Notes under the pieces: generated by a model | What the model was told of the DNA's origin: nothing | Databases searched by the model: none | The model's input: only the letters and a program-made list of their open reading frames with translations | Source of the DNA: Chryseotalea sanaruensis | GTDB lineage: Bacteria > Bacteroidota > Bacteroidia > Cytophagales > Cyclobacteriaceae | Assembly: GCF_003990915.1 (NCBI RefSeq) | Contig: NZ_BHXQ01000002.1 | Coordinates: 558,001 to 622,000, forward strand | DNA: 64,000 bases | Reading direction: 5' to 3' | Position numbers and translations under genes: made by a program | Shown: piece by piece, positions 51,418 to 60,376 of the stretch | How the letters are laid out: each line of letters starts with the position of its first letter | Numbering within the stretch: position 1 is the first letter of the stretch

Positions 51418-51816
51418 TTATTCTTTTGAAAAGGAAATTTCGTGAATGAGTTGCTGGTCCTCCATGGTTTTAATTTTCATAAACACGCGATAGGATGCGA
51501 CTCCACTTTTATACTGGCCAATGGCAAAAGGTTGGCCGCTTTTTGATTGCCCTTTATGTAAAATGGTAAAATCTGATGGGACGTTGCTTTTAAAGAAGTC
51601 GCGTAAAATCACTTCAGCCTGTGCCTTGCTGTATGTTTCTTTTTTTCCGTTCAGCTCAATGTCTACGTTTTGATTGAGAAAACGCACTAATTCTTTAGCG
51701 CTTCCTGCTTTTATGGTTTCTTTTACGTCATTAACTATATCGCCCTTGCCTTGACCAAAACCCTGTATAGCGGCCATCGACAAGAACAGAACAACCAGTA
51801 TTTTTATCTGTTTCAT
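51418..51816 (-). CDS. DUF4783 exported protein
   Basis: A 132-residue exported protein with signal peptide (1-22, GFGQ) and an NTF2-like DUF4783 fold (GSAKELVRFLNQNVDIELNGKKETYSKAQAEVILRDFFKSN, KGQSKSGQPFAIGQYKSG, MKIKTMEDQQLIHEISF). Function unknown. It is upstream of nadC on the same strand and divergent from gpmI (about 120 bases). Confidence 0.87.
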   Translation of the reverse strand: MKQIKILVVLFLSMAAIQGFGQGKGDIVNDVKETIKAGSAKELVRFLNQNVDIELNGKKETYSKAQAEVILRDFFKSNVPSDFTILHKGQSKSGQPFAIGQYKSGVASYRVFMKIKTMEDQQLIHEISFSKE

Positions 51817-51909
51817 AGGAGAAATTGCACTAAAACTGTGCCGAAAGATACACTAATTTGTTAATGTGTTTGTTAAGCAAGAAGTGACCTTAAAGGCTTT
51901 AGAAAGCCC

Positions 51910-51917
51910 TATATTTG
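51910..51917 (+). promoter_or_regulatory. -7 box for gpmI
   Basis: TATATTTG, a full match to TAnnTTTG, 19 bases before the gpmI ATG. Confidence 0.55.
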
Positions 51918-51936
51918 CACGTTTTTATCGATTTTT

Positions 51937-53460
51937 ATGAATAAGAAAGTTCTTTTGATGATCCTAGACGGCTGGGGGCTGGCTCAAAACAAAAAAGTGT
52001 CGGCTATAGACCATGCCAAAACTCCGTTTATAAGCTCCCTTTACGGAAAATACCCTAATAGTAAGTTGGGAGCTTCTGGTTTGGCAGTGGGCCTGCCTTT
52101 AGGCCAAATGGGCAATTCTGAAGTAGGGCACATGAATATTGGTGCCGGCCGAGTGGTATATCAGGATTTGGTAAGAATTAATAAAGCAGTTGAGGATAAA
52201 GAATTGGATGCTAACCCTACACTTAACGAGGCAATCAACTATGCCAAACAAAACAATAAAAATATACACCTTATAGGCTTGCTTTCTGATGGTGGAGTAC
52301 ATTCACACATCGAGCACCTTAAGGGTTTATTAACCATTGCTTCTAATCATCAAGTCAACAATATTTTTGTTCATGCTTTTACCGATGGTCGCGATACCGA
52401 TCCAAAGGGCGGAAGTGCCTACTTAAAAGATCTATTGTCGCACATGAAAAAGACAACTGGTAAGCTTGCCAGTGTTGTGGGTCGCTACTATGCCATGGAT
52501 CGCGATAAAAGATGGGAACGTGTAAAGTTGGCTTACGATCTTATGGTGAAGGGGACTGGGGTTAGCTCAAGTAACGCCATTCAATCAGTAGAGGATTCTT
52601 ACGCTGCCAATGTAACAGATGAGTTTATAAAACCCATTGTTATGGTGGACGCTAATCAACAACCAGTTGCAACTATTCAGACTGGTGATGTAGTACTATG
52701 TTTTAATTTCAGAACCGATCGCGGCAGGCAAATTACACAAGCGCTTACGCAGCAGGATTTCCCTGAACAGGACATGAAGAAGCTTGATTTGTATTACGTA
52801 ACACTTACTAATTACGATGACAGCTTTAATGGTGTGAAAGTGATGTTTGATAAAGATAATTTGAACAACACACTTGGTGAAGTATTGGCTACTGCCGGCA
52901 AGAAACAAATACGCATCGCAGAAACAGAAAAGTATCCTCACGTTACATTCTTTTTCTCTGGTGGACGTGAGCAAGCTTTTGAAGGAGAGTCGAGATTACT
53001 TTGCCCTTCACCTAAAGTTGCCACTTATGACCTGAAACCTGAGATGAGTGCCAATGATATTAAAGAAGCTATTATTCCTGAGTTGAAAAAGAAGGAGGCA
53101 GATTTTATCTGTCTGAATTTTGCTAACCCAGACATGGTGGGGCACACCGGTGTGTTTGAAGCCGTAGTAAAGGCTTGTGAAACAGTAGATGCTTGTGCTG
53201 CCGCCGTAACACAAACTGCTTTGGAAAATAACTATACAACCATCATCATTGCTGATCATGGCAATGCCGATTATATGATTAATGATGATGGCACACCTAA
53301 TACAGCACATAGCACTAACCTTGTTCCATGTATTTTGGTAGACAATGATTACAAGGGAAAAATGAAAGATGGTAAGTTGGGAGATTTAGCTCCAACAATT
53401 TTAAAATTGATTGGCTTGTCAATACCTAAAGAAATGACTGGCAACATATTAATAGACTAA
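51937..53460 (+). CDS. gpmI: 2,3-bisphosphoglycerate-independent phosphoglycerate mutase
   Basis: A 507-residue manganese-dependent glycolytic enzyme interconverting 3- and 2-phosphoglycerate. Seen: MILDGWG with D11, the phosphoserine loop GNSEVGHMNIGAGR with S61, FTDGRDTDP, IRIAETEKYPHVTFFFSGG, NFANPDMVGHTG and ADHGNADYM. Length is typical. A lipoprotein gene starts at the very next base after the stop. Confidence 0.97.
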   Translation: MNKKVLLMILDGWGLAQNKKVSAIDHAKTPFISSLYGKYPNSKLGASGLAVGLPLGQMGNSEVGHMNIGAGRVVYQDLVRINKAVEDKELDANPTLNEAINYAKQNNKNIHLIGLLSDGGVHSHIEHLKGLLTIASNHQVNNIFVHAFTDGRDTDPKGGSAYLKDLLSHMKKTTGKLASVVGRYYAMDRDKRWERVKLAYDLMVKGTGVSSSNAIQSVEDSYAANVTDEFIKPIVMVDANQQPVATIQTGDVVLCFNFRTDRGRQITQALTQQDFPEQDMKKLDLYYVTLTNYDDSFNGVKVMFDKDNLNNTLGEVLATAGKKQIRIAETEKYPHVTFFFSGGREQAFEGESRLLCPSPKVATYDLKPEMSANDIKEAIIPELKKKEADFICLNFANPDMVGHTGVFEAVVKACETVDACAAAVTQTALENNYTTIIIADHGNADYMINDDGTPNTAHSTNLVPCILVDNDYKGKMKDGKLGDLAPTILKLIGLSIPKEMTGNILID

Positions 53461-54048
53461 ATGAAATTCAACTCATCCATTTTTATTATTATTTTTTGTT
53501 TGCTGCTGGCAGCTTGCAGAAATAATCCGGGCGGTCAAAAGGAAGCGGTATTTGCAATAGACAGCATTTTAACAAACCAAACCAAAACCTTGTTGCATTT
53601 GCAGGCAAGTGTTAGTAAAGAAGTAAAAATGGATGGGCTGGAGAAAACAGACTTCATACCAAAAGATTCGTTAGCCTGGGCCAATGAGTTACAAATTTTT
53701 CAACAGCTTTCTGCAATCAACAAACCTGTAAACCGGGGTGTATACAAAGAAACAATTGTTGAAGACTCGCTAAGTAACCTTACCATTCGCAGTTTAAAAA
53801 CTGACAAGAAGCTTCCATTAAAAGAAATCAATATTTATTATTTGGATAGTCCTGAGAAAATCAGAAAGGTAGAAGGTTATGTAAGTGAGCGAAACTCTTT
53901 GTACAGCAGTGCAAGAATTTTAACATTACATTTTTCAGAAGTATACAATAAAACATTGCTCACATCCTACTCTGTAACTGGCGGCCAACAGATGATTTTG
54001 GGCGATACAGTTCAGTTTAGCATTCAAAGTTCAATTCGAGTCAACTAA
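53461..54048 (+). CDS. Predicted lipoprotein, unknown
   Basis: A 195-residue protein with a lipobox (LLLAAC, Cys at 19) and a soluble, largely beta-rich remainder (VNRGVYKETIVEDSLSNLTIRSL, ILTLHFSEVYNKTLLTSYSVTGGQQM). I do not recognise the family. It is squeezed between gpmI (no gap) and the ABC transporter (5 bases), so it is part of that operon. Function unknown. Confidence 0.75.
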   Translation: MKFNSSIFIIIFCLLLAACRNNPGGQKEAVFAIDSILTNQTKTLLHLQASVSKEVKMDGLEKTDFIPKDSLAWANELQIFQQLSAINKPVNRGVYKETIVEDSLSNLTIRSLKTDKKLPLKEINIYYLDSPEKIRKVEGYVSERNSLYSSARILTLHFSEVYNKTLLTSYSVTGGQQMILGDTVQFSIQSSIRVN

Positions 54049-54053
54049 AATTT

Positions 54054-55841
54054 ATGGCAAAGAAATCGAGGGAGGCACTGCGGGAAGAGGACAAAAGACC
54101 GATTACAAAGAACACACTAAAAAAGTTAGTTGGCATTTTTCGTTTCCTGGCTCCCTATAAATTCACCTTCATTATTGGTTTAATCTGTTTAATGCTTTCC
54201 AGCATTATGCTAATGGCCTTTCCTTTTTTTGCAGGTAAGTTGCTGGATGTTGCCAGTGGTAAGGAAGTTCCCTACTTCAACAGCATTAACACTATTGCTT
54301 TAGTATTGCTTGGTATCTTGGTGGTGCAGAGTATTTTTTCTTTTACAAGAGTCTATACTTTTGCCATAGTGAGCGAAAAATCACTCGCTGATGTACGCAA
54401 CACGATCTATAAAAAAATAATATGGCTGCCCATTACTTTTTTCGATAACAGAAGAGTAGGTGAACTGACAAGTCGTATTACTTCTGATGTAGCGATTTTA
54501 CAGGATACCTTTACCACCACTTTTGCAGAACTTATCCGGCAGGTGCTCACACTTACAATTGGCATTGGCGTGATTTTTTACTTTGCTCCAAAGCTTACTG
54601 TATTCATGTTGCTTACTTTCCCCGCCATTATACTACTCGCTTTATTTTTTGGTAAGGCTATTCGTAATTTTTCAAGACAAGTTCAGGATAAGCTTGCAGA
54701 AGCGAATGTAATTGTAGAAGAATCTTTGCAAGCGATAACCGTTGTGAAAGCTTTTACCAACGAGTGGTTTGAAATTGAGCGATATAAAAAAGCGCTTAAC
54801 AGTGTTGTTGACGTTGCTTTGCGTTCGGCACGTTACAGAGGCTTGTTTATTTCATTTGTCATTTTCGCATTGTTCGGTGGAATAGTAGCAGTGGTATGGT
54901 ATGGCGCCACGCTGGTGCAAAGTGGCGAGATTACGATTGGTGATCTATTATCTTTTGTTTTATATACAACTTTTATTGGTGGTTCAATTGCTGGTCTGGG
55001 CGATATCTATGCACAGATTCAGCGATCAATCGGAGCATCGGAACGTATACTTGAAATTATTGATCAGACAGACGAACAAGAGCCTGTTGCTTCAACTTTA
55101 AAACTGCATGGAGACATAGATTTCAGAAATGTAAATTTTGCCTACCCAAGTAGGCCAGATTATCAGGTGCTGCGAGGATTGGACTTTTCAATTAAAGCAG
55201 GCGAGAAGGTTGCGCTGGTTGGTCAAAGCGGATCCGGTAAATCTACCATCATCAATCTTCTAATGCGTTTTTATCCCCTTCAACAGGGTTCTATTAATGT
55301 TGATGGGTTAGCACATGTTTCTTATAATTTAACATCGTATAGGAGTAACGTTGGTATTGTGCCACAAGAGGTAATCTTATTTGGTGGCACAATTCAGGAA
55401 AACATTGCTTACGGTAAGCCTGGTGCTTCTGAAGCACAAATAATTCAAGCAGCGCGTAAGGCAAATGCCTATGAGTTTATTGAGCGTTTCCCTGACGGCT
55501 TGAATACGATGGTAGGAGAACGTGGTGTAAAATTATCAGGAGGACAGCGACAACGTATTGCCATTGCCAGAGCAATCTTAAGAGATCCGAGTATACTTAT
55601 ACTTGATGAAGCAACGAGTTCATTAGATGCTGAAAGCGAAGTGTTGGTTCAGGAAGCGCTAGAGAAATTAATGGAGGGAAGAACAACCCTTATCATTGCT
55701 CATAGACTAAGCACTATTAGAAAAGTCGATAGAATATTTGTGATCAGAGACGGCCAATTGGCAGAAACTGGTTCACATACTGAACTAAGCCAGCAACAAA
55801 ATGGTATTTATAGTAACTTGCTTAAGTTACAATTACAATGA
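54054..55841 (+). CDS. ABC exporter, fused permease and ATPase (MsbA-like)
   Basis: A 595-residue type IV ABC exporter half-transporter. Six membrane helices fill about residues 30-320 (GLICLMLSSIMLMAFPFFAGKLLDVA and following). The ATPase has Walker A VGQSGSGKST with K396, Q-loop PQEVILFGG, signature LSGGQRQRIAIARAIL, Walker B ILILDEATSSLDAESE and H-loop IAHRLSTI. The substrate cannot be told; lipid or drug export is likely. It overlaps the fur gene by ATGA. Confidence 0.94.
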   Translation: MAKKSREALREEDKRPITKNTLKKLVGIFRFLAPYKFTFIIGLICLMLSSIMLMAFPFFAGKLLDVASGKEVPYFNSINTIALVLLGILVVQSIFSFTRVYTFAIVSEKSLADVRNTIYKKIIWLPITFFDNRRVGELTSRITSDVAILQDTFTTTFAELIRQVLTLTIGIGVIFYFAPKLTVFMLLTFPAIILLALFFGKAIRNFSRQVQDKLAEANVIVEESLQAITVVKAFTNEWFEIERYKKALNSVVDVALRSARYRGLFISFVIFALFGGIVAVVWYGATLVQSGEITIGDLLSFVLYTTFIGGSIAGLGDIYAQIQRSIGASERILEIIDQTDEQEPVASTLKLHGDIDFRNVNFAYPSRPDYQVLRGLDFSIKAGEKVALVGQSGSGKSTIINLLMRFYPLQQGSINVDGLAHVSYNLTSYRSNVGIVPQEVILFGGTIQENIAYGKPGASEAQIIQAARKANAYEFIERFPDGLNTMVGERGVKLSGGQRQRIAIARAILRDPSILILDEATSSLDAESEVLVQEALEKLMEGRTTLIIAHRLSTIRKVDRIFVIRDGQLAETGSHTELSQQQNGIYSNLLKLQLQ

Positions 55842-56248
55842 GTAAATCAGATCATTTGTTAAAAGACTTTCAGTTGCGCTCTACTCCGGGTCGCCAGGAA
55901 GTTCTTGAAATTTTCCTGAAGAGTAACCACGCCTTATCGCACGGTGATATAGAAAGGAATATGCCTGATGATTTTGACCGTGTAACGCTTTACAGAACTC
56001 TTAAAACCTTCTTAGACAAGGGATTGGTACACAAAGTCCTTGATGATGAAGGAGGCTTAAAGTATGCCCTTTGTAACCATAACTGCAATGCTGCAGGTCA
56101 CGACCATAACCATGTGCATTTTAAATGTACTGTTTGCGGTCAAACAAGTTGTTTAGATATTGAAATTCCGGGCATCAAATTGCCTAAGGGCTATAAGCTT
56201 GTTGAATCTAATCTTCTAATACAGGGAACTTGCCTTAATTGTGACTGA
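55838..56248 (+). CDS. Fur-family transcriptional regulator
   Basis: A 136-residue metal-responsive repressor of the Fur/Zur/PerR family. Seen: a winged-helix half (RSTPGRQEVLEIFLKSNHALSHGDIERNM, FDRVTLYRTLKTFLDKG), a His-rich hinge (HNCNAAGHDHNHVHFKC) and structural zinc pairs C97/C100 and C132/C135. Which metal it senses is not readable from sequence. Coupled to the ABC exporter gene (ATGA). Confidence 0.92.
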   Translation: MSKSDHLLKDFQLRSTPGRQEVLEIFLKSNHALSHGDIERNMPDDFDRVTLYRTLKTFLDKGLVHKVLDDEGGLKYALCNHNCNAAGHDHNHVHFKCTVCGQTSCLDIEIPGIKLPKGYKLVESNLLIQGTCLNCD

Positions 56249-56263
56249 AAAGGGTTACTTTTA

Positions 56264-56330
56264 AAGACGCCACGTATAAATCACCCGTGTAAGTTTTTGG
56301 GATAAAAATATATTCGTATTTTGGCGTCTT
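56264..56330. repeat. Inverted repeat upstream of TerC
   Basis: A perfect 9-base inverted repeat AAGACGCCA / TGGCGTCTT (56264-56272 and 56322-56330) encloses 49 AT-rich bases. It lies between the fur stop and the TerC start. A short GAGAATTCTC palindrome followed by six T occurs further on (near 56350). It could be an operator or the ends of a leader structure; no known riboswitch motif is recognised. Confidence 0.45.
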
Positions 56331-56386
56331 GGGGACTTTCTCAAGTTTGAGAATTCTCATTTTTTGATTGATTTAACCGCAAAACC

Positions 56387-57385
56387 TTGCAGTCTATAGC
56401 CAGCCTTTTATTCTTTTCCCTCTTTGGGGATAGCAACGGAGCAGAAACCATTTTATTTGGTGTTTTTGGCCTCGTAATCATTGTTTTTCTGGCTTTAGAC
56501 CTTGGTCTTTTCCATAAGACTTCAAGAAAAATCACTACTAAATCAGCATTATACCAGTCTATCTTCTGGGTGATCATCGCTACCATCTTTGGTGTATTCA
56601 TATACCTCTATGACGAATCAGGTTCCACAGGTATGATGGAATACTTCTCAGCCTACCTTACTGAGTACGCTTTATCAGTAGATAACATCTTCGTAATTCT
56701 ACTCATTTTGAAATACTTTCAGGTGAAAGAGGAATATTATCATAAAGTACTTTTCTGGGGTATTTTAGGAGCAGTAGTTTTCCGTGCAATATTCATTTTC
56801 GTAGGGGCTTTACTTATTCATGAATTTCATTGGATACTGTACATCTTCGGTGTGTTTTTAATTTACTCAGGTATACGAATTTACTTTGAGGACGAGGATG
56901 AAAAAATTGAACCAGATAAAAATCCTGTGCTTCGTCTTTGCAAAAAATATTTGCCAATGGCCAAAAAAGAAGAATATGGAGACAGCTTCATGGTGAAAGA
57001 AAACGGCAAATGGGTCTTCACCTCACTTTTTTTAGTAATTATTCTGATTGAAACAACCGATTTAATTTTTGCTGTTGACTCTATTCCGGCAGCTTTCGCT
57101 ATCTCTCAAAATGAGTTTATCATTTACACATCCAACATTTTTGCTGTGATGGGTCTTCGGGCTATGTTCTTCTTGTTGTCGGGTGTAATTGATAAGTTTT
57201 ATCTGTTGCAGAAGGGACTTTCTATTATTCTTTTCTTTATTGGTGCCAAAATGCTGTTGGACATTTGGGATGTACACTTGCCACCACTCCTGTCCTTTAC
57301 AGTGATTATAGCAACGCTTACGTTAGCAATTATATTCTCAGTATTGATACCTAAAGTGAAGGAGGCATCTGCTAAAGAACAATAG
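56387..57385 (+). CDS. TerC-family membrane protein
   Basis: A 332-residue, about nine-helix protein of the TerC/Alx family. Seen: ALDLGLFHKTSRKITTKSALYQSIFW, the conserved acidic segment YALSVDNIFVILLIL and ETTDLIFAVDSIPAAFAIS, and IYTSNIFAVMGLRAMFFLL. TerC proteins handle Mn2+ or other metals at the membrane and were found through tellurite resistance. The start is TTG, since no ATG is available in frame before the first helix. Convergent with a TerB/LETM1-like gene. Confidence 0.9.
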   Translation: MQSIASLLFFSLFGDSNGAETILFGVFGLVIIVFLALDLGLFHKTSRKITTKSALYQSIFWVIIATIFGVFIYLYDESGSTGMMEYFSAYLTEYALSVDNIFVILLILKYFQVKEEYYHKVLFWGILGAVVFRAIFIFVGALLIHEFHWILYIFGVFLIYSGIRIYFEDEDEKIEPDKNPVLRLCKKYLPMAKKEEYGDSFMVKENGKWVFTSLFLVIILIETTDLIFAVDSIPAAFAISQNEFIIYTSNIFAVMGLRAMFFLLSGVIDKFYLLQKGLSIILFFIGAKMLLDIWDVHLPPLLSFTVIIATLTLAIIFSVLIPKVKEASAKEQ

Positions 57386-57401
57386 AACGCTTCGAATTTT
57401 T

Positions 57402-58664
57402 CTAAACCTCTTCAGAGAAAATATTCTTAGGAAGGATTTTTAACAGGATCGGTAAGGTCAAAAACTTTTGCGGAAGCGAGATAATAACAAAAGTAGGCAC
57501 TGTTCTGAGCATAGCGATGAGTAGTTCACGCATTTCCTCTTGTTCCTCTTTATTTAGTTCGCTTGATCTTGATTTCTTAAGCAACTCACTAAGTGCTTCG
57601 CTGTCTTGAATTTCGCGTTGAAGCCGGCTTTTATTTTTCTCAGCAATTTTGGCTACGCGATTAATGAAATGTTCACTTACCAGCTGATAGTCTCGCTTAT
57701 TTTGTAAGTATTCTAGTTGTTCCCAATGCTCTAGTACGAAGCCCTCAATAGCGATCATACTATTTTCCAAATCCTCCTCGTTAAAACTAAGGTACTCGCT
57801 AAAGCGTTTTAGAAAATCCTCTTCTTGCTTCTCAACTCTGCGGTCGGCCCACATGGTGAGAATTGAAATTTCGAGAAAGAATTTTTTAAGTATCCAGGAA
57901 TTTTCTGAAGGAAGATTAATCTCAGAGATATCTATACCCTTTTCAAAAATGGCTATAGCCTCTTTACGTTTTTCACCCGAAAGATCTGTGCTTTGTATAA
58001 AAAGTTCTAAGAGTTTCTTTTCTTCAAATTCAACACTCTTATTCGCATGAGCAGAGGCAGCAATGACTTTTACAACAGAGAACCTAAGCTCCTCTCTTTC
58101 ATATCGGAAAAAATCAGATACAATTTTATCTGCATTGGTATGAATCCATTGACCAAAAATGAAAACATCCAAAAAAAGTAAACTGTTATGAAAAAAGCTT
58201 GACCAAAAATTACCTTTAAAGTCAACAGTTTTTTCAATGCGCTTTTCTAAGATTCGCTCAGCTAATTCGAGTGGAGATTTCCGCTTGCCAAAAAGTGTTT
58301 TAACAGGTGTCGCCAGCTCAGGAAAAATATTGTTGTAGAAGTTACCAATGTTTTCAAGTGTTTTAATAATAACCTGTGAAAACTCATCAGGACTAGTAAT
58401 GGTTTTATCGTGATAGAGAAGTGCGCTGCTAATCAGACTCTCTGCCAATAAAATTTTCATTCTGTCTTTCTCTGACAAATCTTGGGTAAGCTCTCCTTCA
58501 AAACGTAATCCGTGGCCATACATTAGGCCTGATGGTTGTAATATTCTATAAAGTGAATGTTCGGGATGTGCAGCTTTACTTTTTGTTTTAGTAGTAAGAT
58601 CCTTTAACAGATCTTTCCTAAAATTCAAGTATTCCTCAAGCCATCCTTTTCCAAGCGTTTTCAT
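57402..58664 (-). CDS. Protein with TerB-like and LETM1-like regions
   Basis: A 420-residue protein. The middle (about 195-300) has two TerB-like helical segments with acidic/His residues (SAHANKSVEFEEKKLLELF and MWADRRVEKQEEDFLKRFSEYL). The C-terminus (about 358-415) resembles the LETM1-like core: NKEEQEEMRELLIAMLRTVPTFVIISLPQKFLTLPILLKILP, which includes a hydrophobic helix. No signal peptide. LETM1 is a mitochondrial cation-exchange factor; bacterial versions are uncharacterised. It faces the TerC gene, 16 bases apart. Assignments are by motif shape only. Confidence 0.7.
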   Translation of the reverse strand: MKTLGKGWLEEYLNFRKDLLKDLTTKTKSKAAHPEHSLYRILQPSGLMYGHGLRFEGELTQDLSEKDRMKILLAESLISSALLYHDKTITSPDEFSQVIIKTLENIGNFYNNIFPELATPVKTLFGKRKSPLELAERILEKRIEKTVDFKGNFWSSFFHNSLLFLDVFIFGQWIHTNADKIVSDFFRYEREELRFSVVKVIAASAHANKSVEFEEKKLLELFIQSTDLSGEKRKEAIAIFEKGIDISEINLPSENSWILKKFFLEISILTMWADRRVEKQEEDFLKRFSEYLSFNEEDLENSMIAIEGFVLEHWEQLEYLQNKRDYQLVSEHFINRVAKIAEKNKSRLQREIQDSEALSELLKKSRSSELNKEEQEEMRELLIAMLRTVPTFVIISLPQKFLTLPILLKILPKNIFSEEV

Positions 58665-58714
58665 TGTAATACTGGGGAGATAAGTTATCTAAGGTAGGGA
58701 TTTCTTTCGACAAT

Positions 58715-59230
58715 TTATTTCTCAATTGCTCTCCAACCCTTAGCCTCTAATGCTGAAGCGGCTTCTTCTACTTTCGTTTTTAGGGATTGTTTATAAGCGG
58801 CAAGTCGTTCGGCAAGTTTTTCATCATGCGTTGCGAGGATTTGTGCTGCAAGAATACCAGCGTTTTTTGCACCATCCAGGGCAACAGTGGCTACGGGTAC
58901 ACCGCCAGGCATTTGTAAAATAGAGAGTACTGAATCCCAACCATCAATTGAGTTAGAAGATTTTACGGGCACCCCAATAACGGGCAGTGTTGTAATGGAA
59001 GCGATCATGCCCGGAAGATGTGCGGCACCACCTGCCCCAGCTACAATTACTTTCAAACCCTTCGCTCGAGCCTGTTCGGCATATTGAATCATCCTTAAAG
59101 GTGTTCTATGTGCAGAAACAATAGTAAGCTCATAAGCAACTTGCAATTCGTCTAAAACTTCTGCTGCTTCTTTCATAATACGCAAGTCAGACTGACTGCC
59201 CATAATTATACCCACTGTCGCTTTTGTCAT
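58715..59230 (-). CDS. purE: N5-carboxyaminoimidazole ribonucleotide mutase
   Basis: A 171-residue class I PurE that moves the carboxylate in N5-CAIR to C4. Seen: VGIIMGSQSDLRIMKEAAEVL, IVSAHRTPLRM, GAGGAAHLPGMIASITTLPVIGVPV and DSVLSILQMPGGVPVATVALDGAKNAGILAAQIL. Overlaps purK by ATGA. It completes, with PurK, the step that follows PurM in purine synthesis. Confidence 0.97.
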   Translation of the reverse strand: MTKATVGIIMGSQSDLRIMKEAAEVLDELQVAYELTIVSAHRTPLRMIQYAEQARAKGLKVIVAGAGGAAHLPGMIASITTLPVIGVPVKSSNSIDGWDSVLSILQMPGGVPVATVALDGAKNAGILAAQILATHDEKLAERLAAYKQSLKTKVEEAASALEAKGWRAIEK

Positions 59231-60363
59231 GCTATTACTTTTAAAGTTTGCTTTACAAGTTGTGTTGTTTGCTTAAGTCGCTCAACGTTGATGTCAACAA
59301 TTGTTACATGCCCCATTTTTCTGAATGGTTTTGTTAAGTGCTTACCATACAAATGCACGTGAACCCCAGGTAGCTTGGCAATTTCTTCAAAACCCTGATA
59401 ACGCGCTACACCTTCATGGCCTTCTTCACCCAATAAATTAACCATTGCGCTTGGCAATACCGTGTTGCAGGCACCTAATGGTAAATTATAGATAGCCCGA
59501 AGGTGTTGCTCATATTGAGATGTGATGTTTGCCTCGATACTTTGATGCCCGCTGTTGTGTGGCCGTGGAGCCACTTCATTAACCAACACTTTTCCATCTT
59601 TAGTCACAAACATTTCAACAGCCAATAATCCGGTCATGTTTAAGGACTTGATGACTTTGCGCGCAATCCTGTCAGCTTCCTGTAGCACATTGCCTGGCAG
59701 AGAAGCCGGAGCAAAAAGGTATTCAACGAGATTTTTCTCTGGATGAAAAACCATTTCAACAGCAGGATACGAAACAATATCACCGTTTTCATTGCGGGCA
59801 ACAATAACAGCGATCTCTTTTTCAAAATCAATTAGTTTTTCGAGTAAGCCAGGCGCATCAAAAGCTTTATCAAGATCCTTTTCAGTGCGCAGTAACTGAA
59901 CACCTCTTCCGTCATAACCTTCTTTACCCAGTTTATTTACCGCAGGCAAAAAGTCTTTCTGTTTAATTACCTCTACTTTTGAATCAACTAAAATAAATTC
60001 AGCAGTGGGGATTCTATACTCTTCGTAGAATTTTTTCTGAACACGTTTATCCTGAATAAGTTCAATCACTTCTGGTTGCGGATAAACCTGCTTACCCATT
60101 TTTACAAGCTCTTTTAAAGCTTGAGTATTTACATTTTCGATTTCTATGGTAATGATGTCGCAGCGTTTTCCGAAATTCAATACTGTTTCATAATCTGTAA
60201 GCTTACCGACTGTGAAGTCGGCCATAAAAGAGCATGGGGCTGCAGCATCTGGATCTAACACTGCAACTGACATATTAAAATCGATTGCAGATTGAATAAG
60301 CATACGGCCTAACTGGCCTCCGCCCAAAATGCCAAGTTTTTTATTTGTAAACAGGTTGCTCAT
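59227..60363 (-). CDS. purK: N5-carboxyaminoimidazole ribonucleotide synthase
   Basis: A 378-residue ATP-grasp enzyme making N5-CAIR from AIR, bicarbonate and ATP. Seen: KKLGILGGGQLGRMLIQSA, GKEGYDGRGVQLL (ATP-grasp loop), EKEIAVIVARN and the metal-site NEVAPRPHNSGHQSIEANITSQYEQHLRA. Coupled to purE. The HEAT-cyclophilin gene ends 13 bases upstream, so all three may be one transcript. Confidence 0.97.
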   Translation of the reverse strand: MSNLFTNKKLGILGGGQLGRMLIQSAIDFNMSVAVLDPDAAAPCSFMADFTVGKLTDYETVLNFGKRCDIITIEIENVNTQALKELVKMGKQVYPQPEVIELIQDKRVQKKFYEEYRIPTAEFILVDSKVEVIKQKDFLPAVNKLGKEGYDGRGVQLLRTEKDLDKAFDAPGLLEKLIDFEKEIAVIVARNENGDIVSYPAVEMVFHPEKNLVEYLFAPASLPGNVLQEADRIARKVIKSLNMTGLLAVEMFVTKDGKVLVNEVAPRPHNSGHQSIEANITSQYEQHLRAIYNLPLGACNTVLPSAMVNLLGEEGHEGVARYQGFEEIAKLPGVHVHLYGKHLTKPFRKMGHVTIVDINVERLKQTTQLVKQTLKVIA

Positions 60364-60376
60364 TTTTAAGAATACG

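Noticed and set aside
56249..56386. yybP-ykoY manganese riboswitch ahead of TerC
   Set aside because: The conserved core is not recognisable; only a simple inverted repeat is seen.
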